Below are positions 43,064-53,625 of a stretch of 64,000 bases of DNA, piece after piece. Source of the stretch: Bacteroidota bacterium (lineage in GTDB: Bacteria > Bacteroidota > Bacteroidia > NS11-12g > UBA955). Location: the NCBI GenBank assembly GCA_030834125.1, contig JAURFW010000005.1:1-64000 (forward strand), read 5' to 3'. The position numbers and the translations under genes are program-made. Each line of letters begins with the position of its first letter. The stretch's first letter is position 1. The notes beneath the pieces are model-generated. The model saw only the letters and a list, made by a program, of their open reading frames with translations, did not search any database and was not told the DNA's origin.

Positions 43064-44893
43064 TTGAAAGCGGTATTTAAATTTCTCCGTTATGCAGCCG
43101 ACAATAGGGGTCTGATATTTGGTAATTTCCTATTTAATCTACTGTATGTTATTTTTCAACTGATATCATTGCTGTTGATTATGCCGGTGTTACGTGTTCT
43201 TTTTGGAAAAGGAGATTCAGCAAAGGAACTAAAATCTAATGGACACGATGTTGGTGAGTGGTTTTCTGGTATATATGAATCTTTCCTTACCTGGTTCACT
43301 GAACTAGCAAAGGGGGAGCCATTTACGGCTTTGGCTTATCTTAGTGTAGGATTAATAATTGTTACTCTGCTTAAGAATGTTTCGCGATTTGCCGCCATGA
43401 ATTTTATGGTGTTGATTCGGAATCGTAGTGTGAGAAAGATGAGGTTGAATATTTATGATAAGGTACTTAACCTCCCAATAGCTTTTTTTAATAATGAAAG
43501 AAAAGGAGACTTGATCTCTAGAATGTCAAATGACATTAAGGAGATAGAATTTGCTCTAATGGTATCATTAGAAGCGTTGTATTTTCAACCTCTTAATATC
43601 ATTATCTTTTTAGTAGCCCTTGTGGTTTTGTCACTAAAGTTGACACTTTACATTTTATTATTTCTCCCATTAACGGCATTAATTATTGGTGTAATTGGTC
43701 GTTCATTGAGGAAAAAATCAACGAGAAACCAGCAATTACTCGGAAAAGTAATGAGTTCGTTTGAAGAGACTCTTGGAGGTATTAGAATAATTAAAGCATT
43801 TAATGGATCGAAGTTTTTTTCTGATCGCTATAGCGACTTGGATTTAGAATACACTAAGAATAATATATCGGTTCAACGTAGATATGATATGTCATCACCT
43901 ATCTCTGAAACTATTGGTATAACAGTATCAGCAGTATTGTTATGGCTAGGTGGAAGTATGGTATTTAAGAATGAATTGGATCCGGAATTTTTCTTGACAT
44001 ATTTTGCAATATTCTCTCAACTCATTCCACCGTTTAAGGCGTTCTCAAATGCTCTTTATGCTGCGCAGAAGGGTATGGCTAGTTTGGAGAGAATACAAGA
44101 ACTTGTTACAGCACCTGTAACCGTAGAGGATCCAATTAAACCTGAAAAAGCTGTATTTGAAAGAAGTATTTCTTTCAAAGATGTTTCTTTTGAATATAAT
44201 GCAGGAAATTCAGTCCTCCAGGATATCAATATTGAGATAAATAAAGGTGAAACAATTGCTTTGGTAGGACCATCAGGTGCAGGTAAAACAACACTTACAG
44301 ATCTTTTAGCAAGATTTTACGATATTACCAGCGGATCAATAAAAATAGATGGGCTTGATATTAGACAATTAACCCAAGAAGATCTGCGTAGTTTAATCGG
44401 TATAGTTAGCCAAGAAAGTATTTTATTTAACGATACTGTTAGAAATAATATAGCATTAGGAGTGCCACACCTTAGTATGGATGAAGTTATTTCTGCTTCT
44501 AAAGCTGCCCATGCGCATGAGTTCATTGTGCAAATGGAAAAAGGTTATGAATCTGAAATTGGAGAGCGTGGTGGAAAATTATCAGGTGGTCAAAAACAAC
44601 GATTATCCATAGCTAGAGCTTTGCTCAAAAACCCTGAAATATTAATTCTTGATGAGGCGACATCTGCTTTAGATAGTAAAAGCGAAAAGGCAGTACAATT
44701 AGCCTTAGAAGAGTTAATGAAGAATAGAACAAGCATTGTTATTGCCCACCGATTGAGCACAATAATGCACGCTGATAAAATATTAGTTATGGAAAGTGGT
44801 AAAGTAGTAGAGGTTGGAAATCACCAGGAATTATTATCCAAAAAGGGATTGTATTACAACCTAATTCAACTTCAAGAGTTGGGTTCTAAATAA
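43064..44893 (+). CDS. ABC exporter, MsbA-like
   Basis: The product has 609 residues. An N-terminal transmembrane domain (about 18-325) has an unusual charged insert near residues 50-75 (GKGDSAKELKSNGHDVG). The ATPase has Walker A GPSGAGKTT, the signature LSGGQKQR, Walker B LILDEATSALD and the H-loop AHRLSTI. Homologs close in form are called lipid A flippase MsbA or LapB-type. Start is a TTG at 43064, chosen from the promoter position and the family-typical KFLRYA start; no ATG fits upstream. Confidence 0.9.
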   Translation: MKAVFKFLRYAADNRGLIFGNFLFNLLYVIFQLISLLLIMPVLRVLFGKGDSAKELKSNGHDVGEWFSGIYESFLTWFTELAKGEPFTALAYLSVGLIIVTLLKNVSRFAAMNFMVLIRNRSVRKMRLNIYDKVLNLPIAFFNNERKGDLISRMSNDIKEIEFALMVSLEALYFQPLNIIIFLVALVVLSLKLTLYILLFLPLTALIIGVIGRSLRKKSTRNQQLLGKVMSSFEETLGGIRIIKAFNGSKFFSDRYSDLDLEYTKNNISVQRRYDMSSPISETIGITVSAVLLWLGGSMVFKNELDPEFFLTYFAIFSQLIPPFKAFSNALYAAQKGMASLERIQELVTAPVTVEDPIKPEKAVFERSISFKDVSFEYNAGNSVLQDINIEINKGETIALVGPSGAGKTTLTDLLARFYDITSGSIKIDGLDIRQLTQEDLRSLIGIVSQESILFNDTVRNNIALGVPHLSMDEVISASKAAHAHEFIVQMEKGYESEIGERGGKLSGGQKQRLSIARALLKNPEILILDEATSALDSKSEKAVQLALEELMKNRTSIVIAHRLSTIMHADKILVMESGKVVEVGNHQELLSKKGLYYNLIQLQELGSK

Positions 44894-44900
44894 ATATTTT

Positions 44901-47033
44901 TTATTCGCTGTCTGGACTTTTAAAGTCGTCTTCAGAAACTTCTGTATCTCCGTTGTCACTGTTTATAGGACTCTCTAAATTATCAGTTGATTCCTCTGAA
45001 ATAGGAGAGTCGTTGTTATCTTCTGTATCTTCAACGGAGTTTAATGCGGCAGAAGTAGGAGTCGTTTCTATAATTCCACCATTTTGCATTTGGTTTACTT
45101 GCTTAGATACTTCATCCTCTTCGTATGGTCTTTCGCCTATTAAACGCTCGATATCAGACTTAAAGATTATCTCTTTAGTTAATAACTCTTGAGCAATAGC
45201 CTCTACTTCCGCTTTTTTCTCTGTCAATAACTTAATGGTTCTCTGATATGCATTATCTATCATTTCACGAACTTCCTGATCAATTAATTCGGCAGTTTTT
45301 TCTGAGTAAGGACGCTGATAACCATATTCTCCAGCTGGGTCGTTGAAGCTTACTTGACCAACTTTCTTGCTCATTCCATAATTAGTAATCATCCCGTAAG
45401 CAAGTTTGGTAATACGTTCCAAATCATTTTGTGCTCCAGTAGAAACCTTACTAAAGAAAATATCTTCTGCTGCACGACCACCAAGAGTCATACACATACT
45501 GTCAAGCAGTTGTTCTGTGCGATATAAATATTGCTCTTTCGGTAAATATTGAGCATATCCTAATGCCGCTACCCCTCTTGGTACGATAGATACTTTTAAC
45601 AAAGGATCTGCATATTCCAAGAACCAACCTGCCACAGCATGACCTGCCTCATGATAAGCCACAATCTTCTTTTCTTCAGGAGAAATGATTTTATTCTTTT
45701 TCTCAAGACCACCAATAACTCGATCAATAGCATCTTGGAAGTCTTTCATTTCCACTTTGTTCTTATTACGGCGTGCTGCTATTAATGCCGCCTCATTGCA
45801 CACATTGGCAATTTCAGCACCGGCAAATCCAGGTGTTTGAAGTGCAAGTTTGTGGGCATCAACATCAGATCCTAATTTTTCGAGTGGACGTAAGTGAACA
45901 CCAAATATTTGCTCACGCCCGATTATGTCTGGACGATCTACCGAAATTTGTCTATCAAAACGACCTGGTCGCATGAGGGCGCTATCTAAAATATCGGCGC
46001 GGTTTGTTGCCGCTAGAATAATAACTCCAGTATCTGTTCCAAAACCATCCATTTCTGCTAAAAGTTGGTTCAGGGTGTTTTCCCTTTCATCGTTAGAGCT
46101 TTGCATGAGATTCTTGCCCCTTGCTCTACCAATAGCATCAATTTCGTCAATAAATATAATTGCAGGCGCTTTTTCTTTGGCTTGCTTGAATAAATCTCTT
46201 ACTCTGCTCGCTCCAACACCTACAAACATCTCTACAAAATCAGAACCTGAAAGTGAGAAGAAAGGTACACCAGCTTCACCTGCAACTGCTTTAGCAAGTA
46301 AAGTTTTACCCGTACCTGGCGGTCCTACGAGTAGTGCTCCCTTCGGTATTTTACCTCCCAAATTTGTGTATTTTTTTGGATTCTTAAGGAAATCTACGAT
46401 CTCCATAACTTCTTCTTTAGCCTCTTCTAAGCCAGCCACATCTTTAAAATTGATGTTAACCTTTGTATCTTTATCAAAAATCTGCGCTCTGGCTCTTCCA
46501 ATCGAGAAAATATTTGGACCACCACCTCCAGATCCGCCTCCGCCCATTCTTCGGAATGCTAAGTTCCAGAATATTAAGAAAATTGCAATCAAGAAAATCC
46601 ATTGAAATATTTGACCAAAAATATCGCTTTGGCTTTCATATTTTATAACTAGTGAGTTAGGGTTTTCCAACTTTGGCTTTAATTCTTGAACTTCGTTATT
46701 AAAATACCCATTTTCTATTTCAAAACTGAAGTTAGGCTCTACTTGACCAAACATGTTTTGGTTATTACGGGTTTTCTTGTATTGATCTTGTTGAGAGGCT
46801 TCCTCAGTTAGGAAAACTTCTAAATAGCGATCGTTTATGTATTTCAGCTCTTGAACTTCTCCATTCAATACCATTTCGCGTACATCATTCCAAGTAGAGC
46901 TTTTACCTGCATTACGGGGTAAAAAGTTAAGTGCTAAAAACACTATAAAAAGGATTCCGTATATCCAATAATGATTGAATTTGAAGCCGTTAGGTGCCTT
47001 CTTGTTTTTTGGCTGTTTTGGAGTTTCGTTCAT
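44901..47033 (-). CDS. ftsH: ATP-dependent zinc metalloprotease FtsH
   Basis: Membrane-bound AAA+ protease that degrades damaged and regulatory membrane and soluble proteins. The 710 residues have membrane helices near 24-40 and 141-158, Walker A GPPGTGKT (237-244), Walker B FIDEIDA, SRH arginines, and the zinc site HEAGH (461-465) with the downstream Asp. A Gly-rich linker (GGGGSGGGG) follows helix 2. The acidic tail ([20 protein letters not shown]) is longer than in the E. coli protein. Convergent with the ABC exporter gene. Confidence 0.97.
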   Translation of the reverse strand: MNETPKQPKNKKAPNGFKFNHYWIYGILFIVFLALNFLPRNAGKSSTWNDVREMVLNGEVQELKYINDRYLEVFLTEEASQQDQYKKTRNNQNMFGQVEPNFSFEIENGYFNNEVQELKPKLENPNSLVIKYESQSDIFGQIFQWIFLIAIFLIFWNLAFRRMGGGGSGGGGPNIFSIGRARAQIFDKDTKVNINFKDVAGLEEAKEEVMEIVDFLKNPKKYTNLGGKIPKGALLVGPPGTGKTLLAKAVAGEAGVPFFSLSGSDFVEMFVGVGASRVRDLFKQAKEKAPAIIFIDEIDAIGRARGKNLMQSSNDERENTLNQLLAEMDGFGTDTGVIILAATNRADILDSALMRPGRFDRQISVDRPDIIGREQIFGVHLRPLEKLGSDVDAHKLALQTPGFAGAEIANVCNEAALIAARRNKNKVEMKDFQDAIDRVIGGLEKKNKIISPEEKKIVAYHEAGHAVAGWFLEYADPLLKVSIVPRGVAALGYAQYLPKEQYLYRTEQLLDSMCMTLGGRAAEDIFFSKVSTGAQNDLERITKLAYGMITNYGMSKKVGQVSFNDPAGEYGYQRPYSEKTAELIDQEVREMIDNAYQRTIKLLTEKKAEVEAIAQELLTKEIIFKSDIERLIGERPYEEDEVSKQVNQMQNGGIIETTPTSAALNSVEDTEDNNDSPISEESTDNLESPINSDNGDTEVSEDDFKSPDSE

Positions 47034-47162
47034 TCTTCTGTCTTTGTCCTAATTGTTGAAATTGTGTACACTAATCTTATGAAAAGCTAAACATACAAAT
47101 TTAATCCTTTGTTTGCTAGTATTGATCATTGTGCGACGGGAATTAAAATTTACTTGATAAAA

Positions 47163-48440
47163 CTATTTAAGCTTAAATTCAAGCATCATTTGACCTAATC
47201 TATACACATCTTCAAAAGAGTTATACATTGGTGTTGGAGCTATTCTAATTACATTTGATTCCCTCCAATCAGCAATAACACCCTTATTTGTTAGATGGTC
47301 GAATAATTGTTTTCCGTTTTTGTCTGTTAATAAGGATAATTGAGCGCCTCTTTCATCAGAGTTTCCAGGGGTAATTATTTGAAAAGAAATATCATTATTT
47401 TTTTCTATAACATCATTTAAAATAAATTCTAAATAATTAGTTAAATCAATGCTTTTTGCTCTTAAATTGTCAATACCTGCATTGTGAAATATTTCCAATG
47501 ATGAAAGATGTACCGCCATCCCAAAAACTGGGGCGTTTGACATTTGCCAACCTGCAGCCCCAGGCTCAGGAATATAACCTCTTTCCATTAAAAATCGTTT
47601 GTCTTCCTTATAACCCCACCAACCTGCAAGACGGAAAGTTTCAGGGTTAGTACAATGCTTCTCATGAATGAAAATCCCGGAAACATTTCCCGGTCCCGAA
47701 TTTAAATATTTATAAGAACACCAAGCAGCAAAGTCAACATTCCAATCGTGCAATTTTACATTGATATTTCCTGCAGCATGCGCTAAATCAAAACCTGCAA
47801 TAGCCCCAATTTTATGAGCCGCTTCGGTTATTAATTTGATGTCGAATAATTGTCCTGTATAATATTGTACTCCGCTAAAAAATACTAAAGCAATTTCATC
47901 TCTGTGCGATTCAATTAATTTTAAAATATCCTCTGTTCTTATGCAATGTTCACCATCTCTTGGCTTAACCTCAATAACAGCATCGTCGTAGTCATAACCA
48001 TGAAAATTTACTTGAGATTCAACTGCATACATGTCTGAAGGAAATGCACCAGCCTCCATAATGATTTTATAGCGATTCCCTTTGGGTTGGTAAAATGAGG
48101 CCATCAATAAGTGAAGATTAACCGTAAGTTGGTTCATTACTACTACTTCGATAGGGTTTGCACCAACTACTTCAGCTGCATAATCGGTTAAAAATTTATG
48201 ATAATGGAACCAAGGCTTTTTCCCTTGGAAATGTCCTTCTACGCCCCATTTAGACCAATCCTCAAGTTCATTTTTCAATGCGTTTTCGGCTGATTTTGGT
48301 TGTAGACCAAGCGAGTTTCCGCAAAAATATAAGACGGGGTTACCATCGGTGTGTTGTGGGAATAAAAATTCCTCCTTAAAGGACATTAATTCATCCTTAT
48401 AATCCTTTTCCCGGGCGAATTCTACTGAGTTAATAAACAT
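47163..48440 (-). CDS. kynU: Kynureninase
   Basis: Cleaves kynurenine or 3-hydroxykynurenine to anthranilate or its hydroxy form plus alanine, with PLP. The 425-residue protein starts MFINSVEFAREKDY at 48440, chosen because a TATTTTTG box lies 13 bases upstream and would sit inside any longer form from 48500. Motifs include YFCGNSLGLQPK, WFHYHKFL, DLAHAAGN and the PLP-Lys segment CSYKYLNSGPG. It could serve tryptophan breakdown or de novo NAD synthesis; no other pathway gene is adjacent. Confidence 0.93.
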   Translation of the reverse strand: MFINSVEFAREKDYKDELMSFKEEFLFPQHTDGNPVLYFCGNSLGLQPKSAENALKNELEDWSKWGVEGHFQGKKPWFHYHKFLTDYAAEVVGANPIEVVVMNQLTVNLHLLMASFYQPKGNRYKIIMEAGAFPSDMYAVESQVNFHGYDYDDAVIEVKPRDGEHCIRTEDILKLIESHRDEIALVFFSGVQYYTGQLFDIKLITEAAHKIGAIAGFDLAHAAGNINVKLHDWNVDFAAWCSYKYLNSGPGNVSGIFIHEKHCTNPETFRLAGWWGYKEDKRFLMERGYIPEPGAAGWQMSNAPVFGMAVHLSSLEIFHNAGIDNLRAKSIDLTNYLEFILNDVIEKNNDISFQIITPGNSDERGAQLSLLTDKNGKQLFDHLTNKGVIADWRESNVIRIAPTPMYNSFEDVYRLGQMMLEFKLK

Positions 48441-48452
48441 GAAATTGAGATT

Positions 48453-48460
48453 CAAAAATA
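48453..48460 (-). promoter_or_regulatory. -7 box of kynU (TATTTTTG)
   Basis: Exact TAnnTTTG on the minus strand, 12-13 bases before the chosen ATG at 48440. Confidence 0.55.
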
Positions 48461-48531
48461 CAATAATATGCCCGAAGGTTACTAATAGTTTTTGATTCAA
48501 TGTTTAGGTGAAAAAGTTGTAATTTGCGAGA

Positions 48532-48981
48532 GTGAAAATTGATGAGGAAATCCAACAAGGTTCTTTTCAATCTAGCCGTCAAAAAGCCATAATAAATATT
48601 ATGTTTACCAACGGTTGGATTAGTCATCAATTTAAAGAAATATTCAAGAATTTTTCTCTAACAAATCAGCAATATAATGTACTTCGTATTCTTCGAGGGG
48701 CCTATCCAAAATCATTAAATCCGGGTGAAATAAAAGAGGTAATGCTCGATAAAAATCCCGATTTAACAAGATTGTGTGACAGACTTTATAAGTTGGGTTA
48801 CATAGAGAGATGTATAGATGCTGCAAATAAAAGGAAGATGAATATTCGTATTAATGATGATGGAATGCAAATTTTAGATGAAATGGATCCTGTGGTAAAT
48901 GGAATGCATGAAAGTAAATTTTCGTTATCAGAAGAAGAAGCTCAAAAATTAAGCGATCTTCTAGATAAACTTCGTGGTTAA
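48532..48981 (+). CDS. MarR family transcriptional regulator
   Basis: The 149 residues form a winged helix: SLTNQQYNVLRILRGAYP, GEIKEVMLDKNPDLTRLCDRLYKLGYIER (recognition helix region) and the wing DAANKRKMNIRINDDG. The divergent kynU gene is about 90 bases away, so it may control kynU or the methyltransferase; that link is inference. The start is GTG 48532, after a TAATTTG box 6 bases upstream, so the leader is very short. Confidence 0.88.
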   Translation: MKIDEEIQQGSFQSSRQKAIINIMFTNGWISHQFKEIFKNFSLTNQQYNVLRILRGAYPKSLNPGEIKEVMLDKNPDLTRLCDRLYKLGYIERCIDAANKRKMNIRINDDGMQILDEMDPVVNGMHESKFSLSEEEAQKLSDLLDKLRG

Positions 48982-49625
48982 AGTTTTATACTCATGCTTA
49001 GCCCATCTCTAAGCGGAAGCAGAACTGTAGAAATGTCGTGTTTTGATGCCAAGTACTGATTAAACTCGTGCATGTTTTTAGTATCGACGTCGTCTTTTTG
49101 TTGATTTTCGTCGATGACCTTACCACTCCATAAAGTATTATCAAAAAGAATTATTCCATTTTTTTGCAAAATTGGAAGACATAAATCTAAGTAGTTCTTG
49201 TAATTCTTTTTATCAGCGTCAACAAAAATAAAATCAGGAGAAATATTAAGTTGGGGTATAACTTCCAATGCCGAACCAACCTGCCATTTTACACTATTCA
49301 TTAAAGGATAATCTTTCCAAAAATGTTGAGTTTTAAATGCAGTTTCCGCATCAGCCTCAATCGAGTAAATAAAGGCATCTTCATTGAGGTTTTCAGCTAA
49401 ACAAGCGGTGCTATATCCGGTAAAACTTCCAATTTCTAAAATGCATTTAGGGTTTTTTAAAGCTACCAAATTTGCTAATAATCTACCTTGTAAATGTCCA
49501 CTTAATTGTCTTGGATTAATCATTTTTTTCCAAGTGAATTCAGTAACTTTTTGTAAGTGAATGGGTTCAGTTGTACTGTGGTCTTCAGCGTATAAGTGAA
49601 TTTTATTTTGCCAGTCTGGATGCAT
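48978..49625 (-). CDS. O-methyltransferase (class I SAM, catechol O-MT-like)
   Basis: The 215 residues have the family layout: GRLLANLVALKNPKCILEIGSFTGYSTACLAENL (SAM motif I), YSIEADAETAFKT, and the metal-binding DFIFVDADKKNYKNYLDLCLP and ILFDNTLWSGKV. Homologs methylate catechols or CoA esters. The substrate here is unknown. It is convergent with the MarR gene, overlapping by 4 bases. Confidence 0.92.
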   Translation of the reverse strand: MHPDWQNKIHLYAEDHSTTEPIHLQKVTEFTWKKMINPRQLSGHLQGRLLANLVALKNPKCILEIGSFTGYSTACLAENLNEDAFIYSIEADAETAFKTQHFWKDYPLMNSVKWQVGSALEVIPQLNISPDFIFVDADKKNYKNYLDLCLPILQKNGIILFDNTLWSGKVIDENQQKDDVDTKNMHEFNQYLASKHDISTVLLPLRDGLSMSIKL

Positions 49626-49697
49626 GATTATTACAAAGGTGTCTTGAATTTTTCAAATAAAAACATATTTTCGCGAGAAATTAAATAGGTTTTACTT

Positions 49698-49919
49698 ATG
49701 TATTGGACATTAGAATTGGTTAGTTATTTGGACGATGCTCCATGGCCAGCAACAAAGGACGAATTGATTGATTACGGTATTCGCTCAGGTGCGCCACTAG
49801 AAGTTATTGAAAACTTGCAAGAGTTAGAAGATGACGGTGAACCTTACGAGAGTATTGAAGAAATCTGGTCTGATTATCCTACAGATGACGATTATTTCTT
49901 CAACGAAGACGAATTGTAA
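49698..49919 (+). CDS. DUF2795 family small acidic protein
   Basis: A 73-residue acidic protein: MYWTLELVSYLDDAPWPATKD, then a helix-rich GAPLEVIENLQELEDDGEPYESIEEIW and an Asp/Glu-rich tail. It fits DUF2795, a small helical family common in Bacteroidota. Function unknown. It is convergent with hflX with a 3-base gap. ATG 49698 lies 21 bases after a TATTTTCG box. Confidence 0.85.
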   Translation: MYWTLELVSYLDDAPWPATKDELIDYGIRSGAPLEVIENLQELEDDGEPYESIEEIWSDYPTDDDYFFNEDEL

Positions 49920-49922
49920 GAA

Positions 49923-51101
49923 TTACTCCTCAGGAGGGTAAATACCTTTTGTAGCCAACAGCTCGCGGACTATCGCATTACGGAGTCGGTCTATGTTGTG
50001 TTTTAGACTTGCCGAAATAAATACCGCAGGTGTATTTTCTTTCGCAAGCCAACTCTCTTCAAATTGACTCAAGGTCATCCCGGTATTACCTACATAAAAA
50101 TCATCTCCATCTCTAAAAGCATCGATCTTGTTGAATACCATTAATTGTGCTTTTGTTGACGCGCCTATACTGTGAAGTGTTTCTTTTACAGATTTTACTT
50201 GATCCTCAAACATTGGATTTGAAACATCTACTACGTGTATTAATAGGTCAGATTCTAATGTTTCCGAAAGAGTAGATTTAAAACTTTCAATTAAAAGTGT
50301 GGGAAGTTTACGAATAAATCCCACAGTATCACTCAATAAAAAAGGAACATTTTGAAATTCTTGGTAAGGATGAGGAAGTACAATTTTTCTTACTGTGGCA
50401 TCTAAGGTTGCAAATAACTTATTTTCAACTAAAACCTCTGAATTAGAAAGAGCATTCATGATTGTACTCTTTCCCACGTTCGTATAACCTACAAGTGCTG
50501 CTCTGAAGACGCCTTGTCGCGAAGATCTTTGAGTGGTTCCAATTTTTTCAATATGATTGAGCTTTTCCTTTAGTAAAGAAATTCTATTTCGAAGCGCACG
50601 TCTATCTGTTTCAATCTCTGTCTCCCCGGGCCCCTTCATTCCAATACCTCCCTTTTGTTTACTTAAGTGCGTCCATAATCCGGTTAGCCTGGGAAGCATA
50701 AACATAGCTTGTGCCAGTTCTACTTGAGTTTTTGCCTGTGATGTTCTTGCGTTTTTTGCAAAAATATCTAGGATTAGGTGGGTGCGACTAATTACTTTTA
50801 CATCGGATAATATATTTTCAATATTCTTTATTTGTGCCGGACTTAAATCATCATCAAAAATGGCAATGTCGATTTCACGAGATTTACAGAATTCAGCAAT
50901 TTCTTCCATTTTGCCCTTTCCTACGAAAGTTTTAGGGTTTGGATGTTCCAGTTTCTGAATAAAAGTAGAGTATGTTTCTGCACCTGAAGTTCGAGTAAGT
51001 TCTTCTAACTCTTCCATGCTATCTTCAATAGGAATTTCATCATTGTAGGTACTGATACCTATCAAAATAGCCTTTTCAATTTTATTTTCTGAGTTTACCA
51101 A
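49923..51101 (-). CDS. hflX: GTPase HflX
   Basis: Ribosome-associated GTPase that splits stalled or heat-damaged 70S ribosomes. The 392 residues have the HflX N-terminal domain (GKGKMEEIAEFCKSREIDIAIFDDDLSPAQIKNIENIL), the linker with GGIGMKGPGETEIETDRR and the G domain (LVGYTNVGKST, DTVGFIRKLP, NKIDAF). The start is a TTG at 51101, with a TAATTTTG box 15 bases upstream. Confidence 0.95.
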   Translation of the reverse strand: MVNSENKIEKAILIGISTYNDEIPIEDSMEELEELTRTSGAETYSTFIQKLEHPNPKTFVGKGKMEEIAEFCKSREIDIAIFDDDLSPAQIKNIENILSDVKVISRTHLILDIFAKNARTSQAKTQVELAQAMFMLPRLTGLWTHLSKQKGGIGMKGPGETEIETDRRALRNRISLLKEKLNHIEKIGTTQRSSRQGVFRAALVGYTNVGKSTIMNALSNSEVLVENKLFATLDATVRKIVLPHPYQEFQNVPFLLSDTVGFIRKLPTLLIESFKSTLSETLESDLLIHVVDVSNPMFEDQVKSVKETLHSIGASTKAQLMVFNKIDAFRDGDDFYVGNTGMTLSQFEESWLAKENTPAVFISASLKHNIDRLRNAIVRELLATKGIYPPEE

Positions 51102-51115
51102 GTGATATAATTGAA

Positions 51116-51123
51116 CAAAATTA
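51116..51123 (-). promoter_or_regulatory. -7 box of hflX (TAATTTTG)
   Basis: Exact TAnnTTTG on the minus strand, 14 bases before the TTG start of hflX. It lies in the 69-base divergent gap. Confidence 0.55.
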
Positions 51124-51170
51124 GATGTTATTTGGCATTCTTGTACAATCCAACGAATTTTGAGAATAAC

Positions 51171-52631
51171 ATGGGTCGTAAGCTGATTATATTGTTTTTT
51201 TTAATTTCTAGATTTATCAATCTTCAATCTCAGTTTTATGCTCTTTCAAATAAGCCTCAGTTGAGTCAGCAAAAGAGTATTTATCATATGCCTATTGGTG
51301 AAAGTGATTATGGTGTTTACACGCTAAATTATGCAAATGAGTTTTTGCAAGGTGGGTTTTCTATTGAACGTTATGATCATGAGTTAGGTTTTATTGATGA
51401 TAGATTTATTAAGGTTCCACGGAAGAATTTTATTTTACATGTTTTTGTTGCCGATTCAAGTATTTACTGGGTGAGCGTTATAAAAAAAAGAAGGGAAGGA
51501 TTACAACTGATTTTAAATAAATTAAACTTTTCCTTAGAAGGTAAAATAGAGACATTAATACTCCCAATGCTAGATATGGGAGACTTAATTTCCGACGAGA
51601 TTATTGTTCGAAATTCAAATAAACACCAATTGATAAATGTTTGTTGGATGAAGAAAAATGGTGAAAAAACTGAAATTTTTAACTTGGTTTCTAATAATTC
51701 AGGTCAAACTATTTCTCAACAAAAAATGATAATAAATTACCCTATTCAATATATTTCTTTCTCTGATTATTCAATTGCTGATTCCGCAGAGAGTTGTGCC
51801 TTATTGTTAGTTAAAAAGCCTCGTGAACTTTTTTCCATAGGCGGTAGACAAGAGTTTCCGTTTATCGTGAAGTTCAATTCAAAGAAAGTAAGCAGTTATG
51901 AGCCTTTAAGTGAACGTAACCAGCAGAATTCTGTTATGGCATTTATTCCTTCCCAGAAATCTTGGATAATTAGTGGCACATATGGCGATGATAAAAAGGA
52001 ATCTGAGGGTATATATCAAATAATAGTTCCCATTTATGATTCTGCTTTTACTTTTTGGGAAACCCCATTTTCAGAAATACAGGCAAAAACTTTAGATGGA
52101 AATTTGAAGAGTAAGCGTTTCAGGAATCCACAGAATTATACTTCAAGAAGAATCATTGGCATGGATGATTCTACAAGTATTTTACTTTTGGAGCGATTTG
52201 TAGAAATGCGTCAACTAGAAACGTACTACATCAATGGTATTCCGCAAACGGCCACCAAAATTTTATTTAATTTTAATGAGATAGGTATTGTAGTTTTAAA
52301 TAATTCTGGGGGTATTGATACGGTCGTTAGAATAAATAAAGAACAAATAGCATCGCCTAATACTAGCTACCTCTTAGGTTATGGTTCTTTTGTCTGTGAG
52401 AAAGGAATTCATCTAGTTTACAACGCTGATATTTCAAAAAATAATGAAGTAATTGATATCGTAATCCGACCGGATTTGGAAATAGAAAAGCATGTTTTAG
52501 TGAATAGTGATAATTTCTACAATGTGGTTATTCCTTTTGACGGTAAAGAAACAGATTATTGTACTTTTACAGTGCCCTTATTGCGAGATAAACAATGGTT
52601 TTGGATGCAAGTGAACAACCCAAATGATTAA
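51171..52631 (+). CDS. Secreted protein of unknown function
   Basis: About 486 residues. The signal peptide MGRKLIILFFLISRFINLQSQ starts at ATG 51171; a TTG start at 51111 would put translation through the hflX promoter and was rejected. The body has repeated strand-turn units (WVSVIKKRREGLQLILNKL, SWIISGTYGDDKKESEGIYQIIVPIYD) suggesting a beta-propeller-like fold. No family recognised. It overlaps the next gene by 8 bases and both are probably one operon. Confidence 0.7.
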   Translation: MGRKLIILFFLISRFINLQSQFYALSNKPQLSQQKSIYHMPIGESDYGVYTLNYANEFLQGGFSIERYDHELGFIDDRFIKVPRKNFILHVFVADSSIYWVSVIKKRREGLQLILNKLNFSLEGKIETLILPMLDMGDLISDEIIVRNSNKHQLINVCWMKKNGEKTEIFNLVSNNSGQTISQQKMIINYPIQYISFSDYSIADSAESCALLLVKKPRELFSIGGRQEFPFIVKFNSKKVSSYEPLSERNQQNSVMAFIPSQKSWIISGTYGDDKKESEGIYQIIVPIYDSAFTFWETPFSEIQAKTLDGNLKSKRFRNPQNYTSRRIIGMDDSTSILLLERFVEMRQLETYYINGIPQTATKILFNFNEIGIVVLNNSGGIDTVVRINKEQIASPNTSYLLGYGSFVCEKGIHLVYNADISKNNEVIDIVIRPDLEIEKHVLVNSDNFYNVVIPFDGKETDYCTFTVPLLRDKQWFWMQVNNPND

Positions 52632-53625
52632 GAAGGTTTTTGAAGAAAAAATAAGTGTTTCTATTGCTGTAATTATTGGGATAATAGTATACAGATTAAG
52701 CATTTTTTATATTATTCAACCCAAGTTCGATGCATCTTTAGTGCATGGAATATTTACTAATATCATTTTTACTCTTAATCAATCTCCCCTGATATCAGTT
52801 TTAGTTTCAACTTTATTTATTCTTATACAGGGACTTATTATTTTGCGTTTAGTAGACTATTATGATATATTAGGCAAACCCGGTTCTTCTGTCTTATTAT
52901 CATTAGGAATATTTTCAAGTATATATCCTGAAACCTTATTTATTAATCAAATTTATTTAGCTAATACTTTCTTTCTAATCGCAACCTATTCGGTGTTTCA
53001 GTTCTTAGAAAAGAATTATAAAAAATCTCTTCTGTTAAAAGCGTCTTTTTTGTTTGGATTATCAGCATTAACCCTATCAGAATTTTATTGGTCATTTGTA
53101 TTGATGATTTCCTTAATTATTATTTTCAAATCCGTAAAGTTATCGGATATTTTGATAGTAGTTTTTGGAATGGTAATACCATTTTATATTGTGGCATCGC
53201 TTGGATATTTATTTTCCTGGGATTGGAGTATAAGTAATAATTGGAGATCTTGGTTATTGGATATTAGATCAACGGGTTTAGATTGGACTAAAAGTAGTTT
53301 GGAAATAATAACTCTGATATTATTAGTGATGATCGCATTGTTTGGTGTAATAAGACAAGTAAGAACGTATTTTAGATTTAATGTAGAAATAAGAAGAAGT
53401 TTATTGGCAATGATGGTAATTGCTTTATTTCTATTCTTGGTACTTATTACTCGTTGGTATGTTTATAGAGATTATTTTTTGGTGTTAAGCATACCATTAT
53501 CAATTTATCATTCAATCTTTTTTAAGAGGGAGCGAAAAAATTGGTGGATTACTGGTGTTTGGTATTTGACCTTTTTTGTGGCAATTAGTCCCACATGGTG
53601 GGATTTATTATGGTTCTTGAAGTAA
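52624..53625 (+). CDS. Multi-pass membrane protein (DUF6427-like)
   Basis: The 333 residues have about nine or ten membrane helices. NQIYLANTFFLIATYSVFQF and the loop SIYPETLFINQ match a Bacteroidota-only family of membrane proteins of unknown function (I believe DUF6427, from memory). Its partner gene upstream is a secreted protein. The stop lies 18 bases inside the convergent gene. Confidence 0.75.
   Translation: MIKKVFEEKISVSIAVIIGIIVYRLSIFYIIQPKFDASLVHGIFTNIIFTLNQSPLISVLVSTLFILIQGLIILRLVDYYDILGKPGSSVLLSLGIFSSIYPETLFINQIYLANTFFLIATYSVFQFLEKNYKKSLLLKASFLFGLSALTLSEFYWSFVLMISLIIIFKSVKLSDILIVVFGMVIPFYIVASLGYLFSWDWSISNNWRSWLLDIRSTGLDWTKSSLEIITLILLVMIALFGVIRQVRTYFRFNVEIRRSLLAMMVIALFLFLVLITRWYVYRDYFLVLSIPLSIYHSIFFKRERKNWWITGVWYLTFFVAISPTWWDLLWFLK

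Noticed and set aside
45925-46605. 226-residue plus-strand open frame inside ftsH
   Set aside because: It runs antisense to the conserved AAA domain of FtsH and its Pro/Ser-rich sequence is that expected from the reverse reading of that gene.
48440-48500. Longer start of kynureninase at 48500
   Set aside because: The extra 20 residues are hydrophobic and unlike the family, and the TATTTTTG promoter box lies inside them.
51111-51170. Longer start for the secreted protein (TTG 51111)
   Set aside because: It would run through the hflX promoter and displace the clear signal peptide at 51171.
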